From NCBI GenBank assembly GCA_964545715.1, contig CAZJHX010000008.1, positions 1-64,000 on the forward strand: DNA of 64,000 nt, written 5' to 3'. This document shows, piece by piece, positions 35,138 through 43,665 of this stretch. Both the position numbers and the translations under genes were made by a program. Source of the stretch: CAZJHX01 sp964545715 (GTDB taxonomy: Bacteria > Myxococcota_A > UBA9042 > GCA-2863065). The first letter of the stretch is position 1, and each line of letters opens with the position of its first letter. Under the pieces are notes generated by a model that was not told the DNA's origin, searched no databases, and worked only from the letters and a program-made list of their open reading frames with translations.

Positions 35138-35942
35138 GATGCCGCGCTCTGAGCTGGTTTTTCTAGCGCTCTCCGGGACATTCCTGGTCTCGCTGGTGGT
35201 GGCCAACATGATCACGGCCAAGCTGTTCGTGCTGGCGGGGGTCACGCTGGCGGCGGGCATCATCCCGTATCCGGTCACCTTTCTGGCCACCGACCTGATC
35301 TGCGAGCTGTACGGGAAAAAGCGGGCCAACGCGGTGGTGTGGGTCGGCTTCTTCTTGTCGATGTGGGTGCTCATCGTGATCAAGCTGGGCCAGTGGGCCG
35401 AGCCGTTCGACGGGCTGAACCGGCAGGCTGAATACGACGTCATCTTCGGCAACTCGGTCCGGGCGATCTTCGCCAGCATGATCGCTTACCTGGTGGCGCA
35501 GCTGATCGACGTGCGCATGTTTCACTTCTGGAAAGAGAAGACCAAAGGCAAGCACCTGTGGTTGCGCAACAACGGGTCCACGATGGTCAGCCAGCTGGTC
35601 GATACGGTGCTGGTGGTGTCGATCCTGTTTTGGGGGGACCTGCCGCTGAAGACGATCGGTCAGATCATCGTGGCGGGCTATCTGTTCAAGCTGGTTATCG
35701 CCGCGGTCGACACGCCGTTTTTCTACTTTGGCGTCAAGCATCTGGGCGCCTGGATCGACCCGGACAAGGAGTCGCCGAGGGTCGGTGGGGATCTCGTGAT
35801 GCTGGTCGTGGTGCTGATGGCTACTTCCCTGCTCGTAAACGCCGCATACGCTTGGGGCACCGTGGGCGGCGGCTCCCAATTGGTGGCGGGCGTGGCGGTG
35901 ATCGTGGTGTGCACGATGGCGTTAGCCCGCGGCAAGGGGTAG
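35130..35942 (+). CDS. YhhQ/VUT-family transporter (probable queuosine precursor transporter)
   Basis: A 270-residue membrane protein with about six to seven hydrophobic helices. The family signature WLRNNGSTMVSQLVDTVLVV is present, as is TFLATDLICELYGKKRANAVVWVGF. E. coli YhhQ imports queuosine precursors (preQ0/preQ1). The ATG at 35130 overlaps the MBL stop and has GAGGGG seven bases upstream, so the longer frame from 35100 is rejected. Confidence 0.88.
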   Translation: MREMPRSELVFLALSGTFLVSLVVANMITAKLFVLAGVTLAAGIIPYPVTFLATDLICELYGKKRANAVVWVGFFLSMWVLIVIKLGQWAEPFDGLNRQAEYDVIFGNSVRAIFASMIAYLVAQLIDVRMFHFWKEKTKGKHLWLRNNGSTMVSQLVDTVLVVSILFWGDLPLKTIGQIIVAGYLFKLVIAAVDTPFFYFGVKHLGAWIDPDKESPRVGGDLVMLVVVLMATSLLVNAAYAWGTVGGGSQLVAGVAVIVVCTMALARGKG

Positions 35943-35972
35943 TCTGCGCGCCAACTGTTGGAGGGCACAAGG

Positions 35973-36209
35973 ATGGCTGACGCAAAAATCGCAGACAAGA
36001 GGCCGTGGGTGGGCACGCTGGAAGCAGGGACCTACTGGTGGTGCCGGTGTGGCCGATCGGCCAATCAGCCGTGGTGCGACGGATCGCACGCGGGCACGGA
36101 CTTCGTGCCGATGGAGGTCGAGATTACCGAAGAGCGGGTCTACGCCATGTGCCAGTGCAAGGTGACCGAGAACTCCCCGTTCTGTGACGGAACCCACAGC
36201 AAGCTGTAG
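35973..36209 (+). CDS. CDGSH-type iron-sulfur protein (two domains)
   Basis: A 78-residue protein with two CDGSH motifs, CRCGRSANQPWCDGSH and CQCKVTENSPFCDGTH, each with the three-Cys one-His ligand set for a [2Fe-2S] cluster. The ATG at 35973 has GGAGG eight bases upstream. It is followed six bases later by a second CDGSH gene, then bolA-like and CGFS glutaredoxin genes, forming a small iron-sulfur cluster operon. Confidence 0.92.
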   Translation: MADAKIADKRPWVGTLEAGTYWWCRCGRSANQPWCDGSHAGTDFVPMEVEITEERVYAMCQCKVTENSPFCDGTHSKL

Positions 36210-36215
36210 CGGTAA

Positions 36216-36455
36216 GTGGCTGACAAAGGCCTGAGGACCCGCGCGGTATGCGTTTGTGGGCTCTCGAAGGACCTTCCATGGTGTGACGGCGCCCACGCGG
36301 GCACCGGAAAGAAGCCGCGCTTGATCCAGCTGCCGGAGGGCGTGGACAAGATGTGTGACTGCGGCAACACCACGACGTTTCCTTTTTGCGACGGGAGCGA
36401 CCCGTCGTGTGATGAGAAGAGCACCGGAGAGAAGACAGATGGTAATGAGCTGTGA
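36216..36455 (+). CDS. second CDGSH-type protein with altered C-terminal ligand
   Basis: A 79-residue protein, GTG start. The first motif CVCGLSKDLPWCDGAH is complete. The second, CDCGNTTTFPFCDGSD, has Asp where the cluster-ligating His should be, so the second cluster may have unusual redox properties or may be absent. It overlaps the downstream bolA-like gene by 17 bases. Confidence 0.88.
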   Translation: MADKGLRTRAVCVCGLSKDLPWCDGAHAGTGKKPRLIQLPEGVDKMCDCGNTTTFPFCDGSDPSCDEKSTGEKTDGNEL

Positions 36456-36675
36456 AGACGTAAAGGCGCAAATCGAGGCCGGTATCCCCGGCGCCGAGGC
36501 CAGCGTCACGGACATGACCGGTACCAGCGATCACTTCGACGCAACCGTCGTGGCGGCCGCGTTTGAGGGCAAATCCCTGGTTCAGCGCCACCAGATGGTG
36601 TATGCCGCACTGGGGGACGCCATGAAGGGCCCAGTGCACGCGCTCAAACTAAACACCGTGACCCCACAGGAGTAG
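36439..36675 (+). CDS. BolA-family protein
   Basis: A 78-residue BolA-like protein with the family pattern HFDATVVAAAFEGKSLVQRHQMVYAALG...HALKLNTVTPQE. I chose the ATG at 36439 because GGAGA sits eight bases upstream; ATG 36445 is possible. BolA proteins form [2Fe-2S] heterocomplexes with CGFS glutaredoxins, and the next gene encodes exactly that partner, six bases downstream. Confidence 0.93.
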   Translation: MVMSCEDVKAQIEAGIPGAEASVTDMTGTSDHFDATVVAAAFEGKSLVQRHQMVYAALGDAMKGPVHALKLNTVTPQE

Positions 36676-36681
36676 GCAGCC

Positions 36682-37005
36682 ATGTCACGCGACGTAAAAG
36701 ACGAGATCTCTGCAGCAGTGACGGAAAACAAGGTCGTGCTCTTTATGAAGGGCAACCCCAACTTTCCGCAGTGCGGCTTTTCCGCCCAGGTGGCCGGGAT
36801 TCTGAATGAGCTGAAAGTGCCCTACGTGGGCGTGAACGTGCTCGCCGATCCCGATGTGCGTCAGGGCATCAAGGACTTCTCCAACTGGCCCACGATTCCG
36901 CAGCTTTACATTGCCGGCGAGTTCGTCGGCGGGTGCGATATCGCCACCCAGCTCTTCCAGAGCGGCGAGCTTCAGAAGAAGCTGGATGAGGCGCTGGCCA
37001 GCTAA
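36682..37005 (+). CDS. grxD: monothiol glutaredoxin, Grx4/GrxD type
   Basis: A 107-residue monothiol glutaredoxin. The active site is PQCGFSAQ (Cys31) and the glutathione-binding features WPTIPQLYIAGEFVGGCDI are present. CGFS glutaredoxins bind a glutathione-ligated [2Fe-2S] cluster and deliver it with BolA. AGGAG lies nine bases before the ATG. It is last of the CDGSH-CDGSH-BolA-Grx group. Confidence 0.96.
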   Translation: MSRDVKDEISAAVTENKVVLFMKGNPNFPQCGFSAQVAGILNELKVPYVGVNVLADPDVRQGIKDFSNWPTIPQLYIAGEFVGGCDIATQLFQSGELQKKLDEALAS

Positions 37006-37060
37006 CCGCGCACTGCGGGGCTGGACGCCGGTTGAGCGAAGGAGTACCCTTCCGTCAACT

Positions 37061-37333
37061 ATGGGTAAATTCGATAATCCGAAACTGATGAAAGGCGGGA
37101 ACCGCGTTAGAGGGGAGCTGGACTTCCGACCCCTCGAGGTCGTTGTCGAGTACGACAACGTCGAGCGCGCGATCAAGATCCTCAAACGCAAGATGGCGGA
37201 CGAGGGGATTTTTCGTGAGCTGAAAAAGCGCCGGTACTACGAGAAACCGTCCGAGGCTAAGAAGCGCAAAGAGCGCGAGGCAGCCCGGCGGCGGCGCAAG
37301 TCAATGCGCAAGTTCCAGCAGCGCTCGCGCTGA
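37061..37333 (+). CDS. rpsU: 30S ribosomal protein S21
   Basis: A 90-residue protein with the bS21 core LEVVVEYDNVERAIKILKRKMADEGIFRELKKRRYYEKPSEAKKRKEREAARRRRK. The N-terminus is about 20 residues longer than E. coli S21, as in several non-enteric lineages, and the C-terminus is very basic. The ATG at 37061 opens MGKFDNPKLMKGG; GGAG is far (17 bases) upstream. It is convergent with the metallophosphoesterase. Confidence 0.95.
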   Translation: MGKFDNPKLMKGGNRVRGELDFRPLEVVVEYDNVERAIKILKRKMADEGIFRELKKRRYYEKPSEAKKRKEREAARRRRKSMRKFQQRSR

Positions 37334-37352
37334 TTTAGCTTCTCTCCAAGTC

Positions 37353-38231
37353 TTAGACCAGCCACTCGAACCGGCGCCTCTGCCGGTCATACACCCGTGT
37401 ACGTATACGCTTGAGACCGTTGTCCTCAACGGTGTAGATGTTGTAGCGCGCGCTCAGGTCTGGGTCGTCGGTGTTCTGCGTGCTGGAGCCTGACCCGATG
37501 ACCATCATGGTGTGATCGTCGCGCGTGACGGCAAAGCGGTGGGCGCGGTGTGTGTGCCCGTGCAGGATCAGGTCGAACCCGAGCGATAACAGGCAGGCGA
37601 GTACGTCACCCCGATCCTTGAGCGAGGAGGTGGCCTCGGCGTAGGCGCCGCGTTCGTGGAGGTTGTGGTGGACCAGCGCCACCTTGAACTTGTCCTTGTG
37701 GGCGCCGTCGCTGAAGGCGTCCTCGACGCGGGCGAGCTGCTCCGATCCGACCTGGCCCCAGGCGCAGAGTATCGGCGTTTTGACGGCGCTGCTGAGACCG
37801 ACGACCACGACGTCGCCCAGGTCCTTGATGGCGGGAAAGACCCACTCCTCGGGGGTCGTCTCCTCGCCGAAGAGCAGTGGGCCGAAGTAGCTCTCGAAGC
37901 GTCGCTGGCGCTCGGCTCCCTCCGTGTAGACGTCGTGGTTGCCCGGGATGACGGTGAGCTTGTCGTAGCCGCCCAGCGGTCGCAGCAGGCGTGAGGCGCG
38001 CTGAAACTCGCCCGGCAGGCTGAGATTGGTGATGTCGCCCGTAACGACGATGTGGTCCGGCGCCTGGATGCTCACGTCCTCAACGAGGCGCTCCGCGAGC
38101 TCCAGCGGATGGGCGTTGCGGCGCTTTGTGAGCAGGTTGAGACCGCCCGTGACCCTCTTGCTGAGGAAGTCACCGAAGCGCACGGCTTCGAGGTCGAGGA
38201 CGTGAAGGTCGGACAGTTGTGCGATTCGCAT
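37353..38231 (-). CDS. metallophosphoesterase (calcineurin-like)
   Basis: A 292-residue metallophosphoesterase. The five family motifs are DLH (QLSDLHVLD), GD (VVTGDITN), GNHD (VIPGNHDVY), H (ALVHHNLH) and GHTH (LHGHTHRAH). It is cytoplasmic with no signal. I start at the second of two adjacent ATGs (38231/38234), directly before RIAQLSDLHVLD. The frame remains open to 38426, but that extension is Arg/Pro-rich and unlike the family. Substrate not predictable (cyclic nucleotide, phospholipid or similar). Confidence 0.9.
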   Translation of the reverse strand: MRIAQLSDLHVLDLEAVRFGDFLSKRVTGGLNLLTKRRNAHPLELAERLVEDVSIQAPDHIVVTGDITNLSLPGEFQRASRLLRPLGGYDKLTVIPGNHDVYTEGAERQRRFESYFGPLLFGEETTPEEWVFPAIKDLGDVVVVGLSSAVKTPILCAWGQVGSEQLARVEDAFSDGAHKDKFKVALVHHNLHERGAYAEATSSLKDRGDVLACLLSLGFDLILHGHTHRAHRFAVTRDDHTMMVIGSGSSTQNTDDPDLSARYNIYTVEDNGLKRIRTRVYDRQRRRFEWLV

Positions 38232-38298
38232 CATGCGTTCGGCAGGGTTATGCATGGCGAACGGACAGTCAACCCTGACGTTGTGCGCATGGCGCGGC

Positions 38299-38324
38299 CC
38301 CGACGCCGCGAGCGGGGCGTCGGG
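38299..38324. promoter_or_regulatory. strong hairpin in gap upstream of thrS
   Basis: CCCGACGCC (38299-38307) and GGCGTCGGG (38316-38324) form a 9-bp perfect stem with an 8-base loop. It lies in the 273-bp divergent region between the metallophosphoesterase and thrS, which otherwise shows no gene. It may be part of a 5' leader of thrS or an unrelated repeat. Confidence 0.4.
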
Positions 38325-38504
38325 AGGCTGGCGAAGCGAACTCGTGGACCGCCGCTGTGGTGGGCCCACCGCAAGGGCCACGAGCAGCCTCACGGCGCGT
38401 CGCTCGTGGATGTCGAGGCGTGACATGCGTGCAACGTCAGGGTCAAGGTGCTATGAAGTTCCGCTGATCTATGACGCCTCTTCCGGGGCGTGACAGGAGT
38501 CGAC

Positions 38505-40427
38505 ATGTCGAGCCAGATTCAGATCACCCTGCCGGACGGAAACAGCAAGGCGTACGACGCCGGCGTCACCGGAAAGGACATCGCTCTCAACATCAGCGAG
38601 GGCCTGCTGCGTGCGGCGTTGGCCATCGACGTCAACGGGACGCTGCAGGACCTGCATCTGCCGATCACGGAGGATGCGACGGTTCGGATCATCACGTTCC
38701 GGGACGATGAGGGCGTGGAGGTGTTCCGGCACTCGAGCGCGCACCTGCTGGCCCAGGCGGTGGTGGCGCTGTTTCCCGATGCGCGGCCGACGATCGGCCC
38801 GGTTGTGGAGCAGGGGTTCTACTACGACTTCCACCACCCGCCGTTTACGGACGACGATCTCAAGAAGATCGAGCAGAAGATGAAGGAGCTGAGAAAGGCC
38901 AAGCTGCCGTTCCAGCGCCATGAGGTCGACGCCGACGAGGCGCGGAAGGTCTTTGCCGACAACCGCTTCAAGCTGGAGTTGATCGACGGCTTTGAAGAGG
39001 GGTCCAGCTACTACACGCAGGGTGACGACTTTGCGGATCTGTGCCGCGGGCCGCACGTGCAGCACACCGGGCAGATCAAGGCGTTCAAGCTGACCAAGCT
39101 GGCCGGCGCGTATTGGCGTGGGGACTCCGAGCGTGAGCAGCTTCAGCGGATCTACGGGATCAGCTTCCCGGACAAGAAGCAGCTGAAGGCCCATCTGGCG
39201 GCGATCGAAGAGGCCAAGAAGCGCGATCATCGCAAGATCGGCATCGAGATGGAGCTGTTCAGCTTTCACGACGAGGGGCCGGGCTTCCCGTTCTGGCACC
39301 ACAACGGCATGGTCCTGCAAAACGAGATCATGAAGTTCTGGCGGGAAGAGCACGACGCGCTGGGGTACGAGGAGATCAAGACCCCGATCATGCTCACCGA
39401 CGAGCTGTGGCATAAGTCCGGCCACTACGAGAACTACAAAGACAACATGTACTTCAGCCAGATCGACGAACGTGGATTTGCGGTGAAGCCCATGAACTGT
39501 CCGGGCGGCATGCTGGTCTACAACAGCCGCCGGCACAGCTATCGCGAGCTGCCGCTGAAGGTGGCCGAGCTGGGGCTGGTGCATCGCCACGAGATGTCGG
39601 GCGTGCTGCATGGCGTCTTTCGTGTGCGGATGTTCACCCAGGATGACGCCCACGTGTTTTGCACGCCCGAGCAGACCAAAGACTCCGTGATCGAGGTGCT
39701 GCAGCTGGTCCAGCGCGTGTACGGGGCCTTCGGCTTTGAGGATGTGCACCTGGAGCTGTCGACGCGACCCGAGAAGAAGTACATCGGTGAGATCGAGCAG
39801 TGGGACCAGGCTGAGGACGCGCTGCGAACCGCTCTGGAAGAGCTGGAGCTGGACTACCAGCTGAACCCGGGTGACGGGGCGTTTTACGGGCCGAAGATCG
39901 ACTTCCACATCCGCGACTGCATGGGACGCAGCTGGCAGTGCGGCACCATCCAACTGGACTTCAACCTGCCGGTGCGCTTCGGGTCGACCTATACCGGAGC
40001 CGACAACACGCCGCATACGCCGGTGATGATCCACCGTGCGATTCTGGGCAGCCTGGAGCGCTTTATCGGCATCTTGATCGAGCACTACGCGGGCAAGTTT
40101 CCGCTGTGGCTGGCGCCGGTTCAGGCGGCGGTTCTGCCGGTCAGCGACAAGTTTCTGGACTACGCGCACGAGGTGACCGCGACGCTGAAGAAGGCGGGGC
40201 TGCGGGCCAAGTGCGACGGTCGCAACGAGACGCTGGGCAAGAAGCTGCGGGACGCACAGCTGGCGCGTCACAACTACCAACTGGTGGTCGGTGAACGAGA
40301 GGTCGAGACCCGCACCGTCAGTGTTCGTACGCGCGCCAATCGGCAGCTGGGCGCGCTGGGGATGGACGCCTTTGTCAGCCGCTGCAAGGACGAGATCGCC
40401 TCACGGCGACTGCCTGAGGGCGAGTAG
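38505..40427 (+). CDS. thrS: threonyl-tRNA synthetase
   Basis: A 640-residue class II synthetase of normal length. It has a TGS domain (IQITLPDGNSKAYDAGVTG), an editing domain with HSSAHLLAQAVV and DLCRGPHVQHTG, and a catalytic core with motif 1 (GFPFWHHNGMVLQNEI), motif 2 (GLVHRHEMSGVLHGVFRVR) and motif 3 (RAILGSLERFIGILIEH). It ends in the anticodon-binding domain. AGGAG lies six bases before the ATG at 38505. It attaches threonine to tRNA-Thr and edits mischarged Ser. The methyltransferase gene begins immediately after the stop. Confidence 0.98.
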   Translation: MSSQIQITLPDGNSKAYDAGVTGKDIALNISEGLLRAALAIDVNGTLQDLHLPITEDATVRIITFRDDEGVEVFRHSSAHLLAQAVVALFPDARPTIGPVVEQGFYYDFHHPPFTDDDLKKIEQKMKELRKAKLPFQRHEVDADEARKVFADNRFKLELIDGFEEGSSYYTQGDDFADLCRGPHVQHTGQIKAFKLTKLAGAYWRGDSEREQLQRIYGISFPDKKQLKAHLAAIEEAKKRDHRKIGIEMELFSFHDEGPGFPFWHHNGMVLQNEIMKFWREEHDALGYEEIKTPIMLTDELWHKSGHYENYKDNMYFSQIDERGFAVKPMNCPGGMLVYNSRRHSYRELPLKVAELGLVHRHEMSGVLHGVFRVRMFTQDDAHVFCTPEQTKDSVIEVLQLVQRVYGAFGFEDVHLELSTRPEKKYIGEIEQWDQAEDALRTALEELELDYQLNPGDGAFYGPKIDFHIRDCMGRSWQCGTIQLDFNLPVRFGSTYTGADNTPHTPVMIHRAILGSLERFIGILIEHYAGKFPLWLAPVQAAVLPVSDKFLDYAHEVTATLKKAGLRAKCDGRNETLGKKLRDAQLARHNYQLVVGEREVETRTVSVRTRANRQLGALGMDAFVSRCKDEIASRRLPEGE

Positions 40428-41267
40428 GTGATTCAGCTCCGCTCCGCTGTTGAGGAGCTTGGCCGGGTGCACCTGGTCGAGGGCCTGAGCTATCCGGCCT
40501 GGCAGGCGGACGAGTCCGTACGCGAGCAGCTGGACGGAGGCGTTCGCGAGCGCCTGATGAGCATCCCGCTGTCGGCGAGCCAGAAGGTGCTGGTGATCGG
40601 GGCCGGCTGGCCGCGCCTGGCGGTGGATCTGGCGGACCGTGGGGCCTTTGTGACCGTCGTGGATGCCGATCCGGAGCGCATCCGAGCCGTCAGCGACGCG
40701 GCGGCCGCTGCGGGACATCTCAGCCGAGTGACGGTGCAGGCCATCGACTACAAGGCGCTGAACTTCGAGCCCAGCGCGTTTCGCCTGATCGTCGCGTGGG
40801 ATTCGCTGAACCTGTACTCGGAGCAGCTGCCGCTGTTCAAGAAGATCAATCGCGAGCTGAAGGCCGGCGGTCACCTCTTTTTGCGCGCGTGGGTCCGGGG
40901 CGAGACGGACAACGAGGCGCTGCGCCGGACCGTACGCAGTCTGTTGCCGCTTGTCGCGGCGGGCGAGCGTGCGGCGCTGTCGGCCGACGGCTTTCTGATG
41001 CCGTCCCGCGGCGCGTTGAGCTACGAGGGCCTGGTGGAGGAGGTCGAGCAGCTGCTGGTGATTCAGCATGCCACGCTGCACCACGCGATCGCCGGGGACT
41101 TTGCGGACCTGGCGGCCGGGGTGGGTGGCGCCTTCCGTGGGTTGTTGGGGCCCGCGCTGAAGCTCGATCAGCGACTGTTGGCGTCGCGGCCCGGACTGGC
41201 TCGATTCGTTGCCATACAGGCGGTCAAAGAGAAGCACCTCGGCACCGTCTTCAAAGTCGGCGGCTAG
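40428..41267 (+). CDS. class I SAM-dependent methyltransferase-like protein
   Basis: A 279-residue protein beginning with GTG directly after the thrS stop. Motif I is VLVIGAGWPRLAVDLADRG (residues 54-72). An acidic strand VTVVDADPERI and the later FRLIVAWDSLNLY, ELKAGGHLFLRAWV follow the Rossmann methyltransferase plan. Substrate unknown. It is cotranscribed with thrS and meets the kinase gene tail to tail with a 4-bp overlap. Confidence 0.82.
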   Translation: MIQLRSAVEELGRVHLVEGLSYPAWQADESVREQLDGGVRERLMSIPLSASQKVLVIGAGWPRLAVDLADRGAFVTVVDADPERIRAVSDAAAAAGHLSRVTVQAIDYKALNFEPSAFRLIVAWDSLNLYSEQLPLFKKINRELKAGGHLFLRAWVRGETDNEALRRTVRSLLPLVAAGERAALSADGFLMPSRGALSYEGLVEEVEQLLVIQHATLHHAIAGDFADLAAGVGGAFRGLLGPALKLDQRLLASRPGLARFVAIQAVKEKHLGTVFKVGG

Positions 41268-42844
41268 AGCTCCACTCCCTTTCGCACACAGTATCGAATC
41301 ACCGCTGCCCGACGGGTACGCGGCACCTTGTACAGTGCAGCTTTCGCGCCGCCCAGGTCTCCACGGCCGCAGTTTGCCTTGGCGATGACCACCGCTGCGC
41401 GAGCGTTGCGAGTGTGGCGCAATGAGCGGTTGGCAAGGTGCATGGCCTTGGAGAAGTCGCCTCGGCCCAGCGCCTGCTCGGCCAGCTTGGCGTCGGCCTT
41501 GGCTTTGGCGGCGGCGACCGGGTCCACCGGCTTGGTTGGCGGCTTGCGTGGAGAGGCCAGCTGGATCTTTGTGATGCGCCTGGCTTTGGGCGGTGGCGCG
41601 TCGGCGGCGCCTCGTCGTGCGACTCGATTCGGTGCGCTTTGCGGGCGTGAGGCCGCCGCGGGCGCCGGCGGCGTGGCCGGAGCGATGGTCGGCTCGGGCT
41701 TGACGGTCTTCTCTGCCACGACCGGCGGCTCGACGATATCCAGCTTTTCTGGCGCCGCCCGGCTTGTCGTGTCGGGCTCCGGCGAGGCCTTGTTGGCCCA
41801 CGGAGCCCACTGAACGACAGCGATCACCGCGCCGACAACGACCAGGCCGCTCAGGAGGCCGGTCCACGGAACGCCGCTGGCTGGCGCTGGAGCCTTGATC
41901 GTCTTCTGGTAGGGCAGGTCGGCGCTGGGCGGCGGGGCGTTCTCGATCAGCGCGGACTCGATGGTCGCCGGCGCCTCTATCGGCTCGGGGGCCGCGTCGC
42001 CGCAGAAGGTCCGCACAAACTCCCCGAGTGTCTCAAAGCGCTCGGCAGGGTCCTTCTGCATCGCACGATCGATGGCCGCGGCGGACGCTTCGGGCAGGTC
42101 GGGGCGCAGCTCAGCGACCGGGCGGGCGGGCTCGTGCAGCACGCGATACACGATGGCGGCGGGCATGCCGGTCCCAAACGCCGGCGCGCCTGTCAGCATC
42201 TCGTACGCTACCGACGCCAGGGCGAATTGATCGGTGTGGGGACCGACGCGCTCGTTGTCGCCCGCAGCCTGCTCGGGGGCCATGTACTGCGGCGTGCCGA
42301 TCATTGTTGCGCGCGCCGTTTGGACGCTGGTGGAGCCGAGGATCTTGGAGGTGCCGAAGTCGAGCACTTTGAGCTGCTCGGTGCCTACGCCGTCGAGCAC
42401 ACGCTCTACCAGAAAGACGTTGCCGGGCTTGAGATCGCGATGGACGACGCCCTGGCCATGCGCTGCCTCCAGGGCTGAGCCCATCTGCCGCACGTACTGG
42501 CGCGTATCCTCAAAGGTCAGCTGCCCCTCAAGCATCCGCTTGCGCAGGCTGCGGCCCTCCAATAGGGGCATGACGATGTAGGGGATGCCGGACTCATGCA
42601 CGTTGAAGTCCACGACCTGGACGATGTGCGGGTGGTCCAGGCGCGACGTGATCTCGGCTTCTCGGCGGAAGCGTGCAAAGGCGACCGAGTCCATCTCGGG
42701 GACGCGATGCAGCACCTTGACGGCGACGCGCTTGGGCAGACGCAGATGCTCCGCAGCCCAGACGGTGCCGGCGCCCCCCCGGCCGATAGGCTCGAGCAGG
42801 CGGTAGGTCTCGCCAAGTACCGCGCCGGCAACCAAATCAGCCAC
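41264..42844 (-). CDS. membrane Ser/Thr protein kinase (Pkn type)
   Basis: A 526-residue Hanks-type kinase. The glycine loop is GRGGAGTVW (21-29), with catalytic Lys43 in VAVKVL, HRDLKPGN (135-142), DFG (162-164) and MAPEQ (188-192), all intact. An acidic/Pro linker leads to one membrane helix (WTGLLSGLVVVGAVIAVVQW, about residue 330). Outside are a Pro/Ala-rich stretch and a C-terminal TPR-like segment (KAMHLANRSLRHTRNARAAVVIAKANCGRGD). This is the common myxobacterial PknB-like layout. The GTG start lies next to the palindromic promoter shared with the divergent gene. Confidence 0.93.
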   Translation of the reverse strand: MADLVAGAVLGETYRLLEPIGRGGAGTVWAAEHLRLPKRVAVKVLHRVPEMDSVAFARFRREAEITSRLDHPHIVQVVDFNVHESGIPYIVMPLLEGRSLRKRMLEGQLTFEDTRQYVRQMGSALEAAHGQGVVHRDLKPGNVFLVERVLDGVGTEQLKVLDFGTSKILGSTSVQTARATMIGTPQYMAPEQAAGDNERVGPHTDQFALASVAYEMLTGAPAFGTGMPAAIVYRVLHEPARPVAELRPDLPEASAAAIDRAMQKDPAERFETLGEFVRTFCGDAAPEPIEAPATIESALIENAPPPSADLPYQKTIKAPAPASGVPWTGLLSGLVVVGAVIAVVQWAPWANKASPEPDTTSRAAPEKLDIVEPPVVAEKTVKPEPTIAPATPPAPAAASRPQSAPNRVARRGAADAPPPKARRITKIQLASPRKPPTKPVDPVAAAKAKADAKLAEQALGRGDFSKAMHLANRSLRHTRNARAAVVIAKANCGRGDLGGAKAALYKVPRTRRAAVIRYCVRKGVEL

Positions 42845-42864
42845 GAGCGGAGTATACTACGCTC
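42845..42864. promoter_or_regulatory. palindromic bidirectional promoter between divergent genes
   Basis: GAGCGGAGTATACTACGCTC is a 20-bp palindrome with one mismatched pair, centred at 42854/42855. Its core AGTATACT gives a -10-like TATACT on both strands. The start codons of the kinase (42844, GTG) and of the 42866 gene (ATG) are each six to seven bases from that -10. Both transcripts could therefore be leaderless. Confidence 0.6.
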
Positions 42865-42865
42865 C

Positions 42866-43660
42866 ATGGCATCATCGATTTTCCGCGTGTTGGTTGTGAC
42901 AATGCTGCTCGGCAGCGTGGTCGCCCAGGCAGGCGACCCGAAGCCGAAGCCGGTCGATATCAGGCCGATCCATGACGATTTGATCGTGCTCAGCGACGGC
43001 TCGGATCACTTCGTCGTGCTGAAGCCTTTCGACCGCGCGAGCCCGCAGAACTTCTTCTACGGCACCTCTAAGAGCTTCTATCGGCAGAAGACCGTGGGCG
43101 CGTTTCGGAGCGGCCAGGAGCGCTTCGAATGGACGTTTTGGGAGCCTCGCTGGAATCCACGGGCGCAGCGCAGCGGCCGCATGGGCAATCTCAAGTTCAA
43201 GGACGGCGTTTACACCGTGCTCTGCTCGGGGCGGTTGACCACGTTAAAGCCCGTCCCCGACGCACGCCGCCGCGTGATCCTGGGTACCGGGAACTTCTTT
43301 GAGCGCAAGTGGAATCGGCGCGGCTTTGCCCTGGCGCGCGATGAGACCGGCGTCTACTTCTTTGTGGACCGGCTGACGGATCGCGAGGACAGCCGCTCGT
43401 TTCGCGTCTTCATGGGCCCGCGTGGAAACATGAAGCAGCTGAAGATGAAGAACGTGGTCTACGACAGCGCGGGCGCGATCTTCGCGACCAACAAGGGTGA
43501 TTTGCGGCTGGTCTTGAACACCAAAGACGCCGCCTGGGTCGAGGGGAAGAAGCGCACAACGCTGATCCACCTGCCGCTGCGCGACAATCGCTACCTTATC
43601 TATGCGGAGCTGGGTGTTTACGAGGGCGAGACGCTCGGCACGCCGTGTGACGATCTATAG
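42866..43660 (+). CDS. exported hypothetical protein
   Basis: A 264-residue protein with signal peptide MASSIFRVLVVTMLLGSVVAQA. The mature part is basic and beta-rich with many aromatic residues (RQKTVGAFRSGQERFEWTFWEPRWNPR, VYFFVDRLTDREDSRSFRVFMG). I recognise no family. The only plausible start is the ATG at 42866, next to the shared palindromic promoter, which suggests co-regulation with the kinase and possibly a functional link. Confidence 0.75.
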   Translation: MASSIFRVLVVTMLLGSVVAQAGDPKPKPVDIRPIHDDLIVLSDGSDHFVVLKPFDRASPQNFFYGTSKSFYRQKTVGAFRSGQERFEWTFWEPRWNPRAQRSGRMGNLKFKDGVYTVLCSGRLTTLKPVPDARRRVILGTGNFFERKWNRRGFALARDETGVYFFVDRLTDREDSRSFRVFMGPRGNMKQLKMKNVVYDSAGAIFATNKGDLRLVLNTKDAAWVEGKKRTTLIHLPLRDNRYLIYAELGVYEGETLGTPCDDL

Positions 43661-43665
43661 CGCGT

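Noticed and set aside
38232..38426. N-terminal extension of the metallophosphoesterase to 38426
   Set aside because: The extension is Arg/Pro-rich, has no match to the family fold and no ribosome-binding site.
38469..40280. 603-residue minus-strand ORF inside thrS
   Set aside because: Opposite strand of an unambiguous threonyl-tRNA synthetase.
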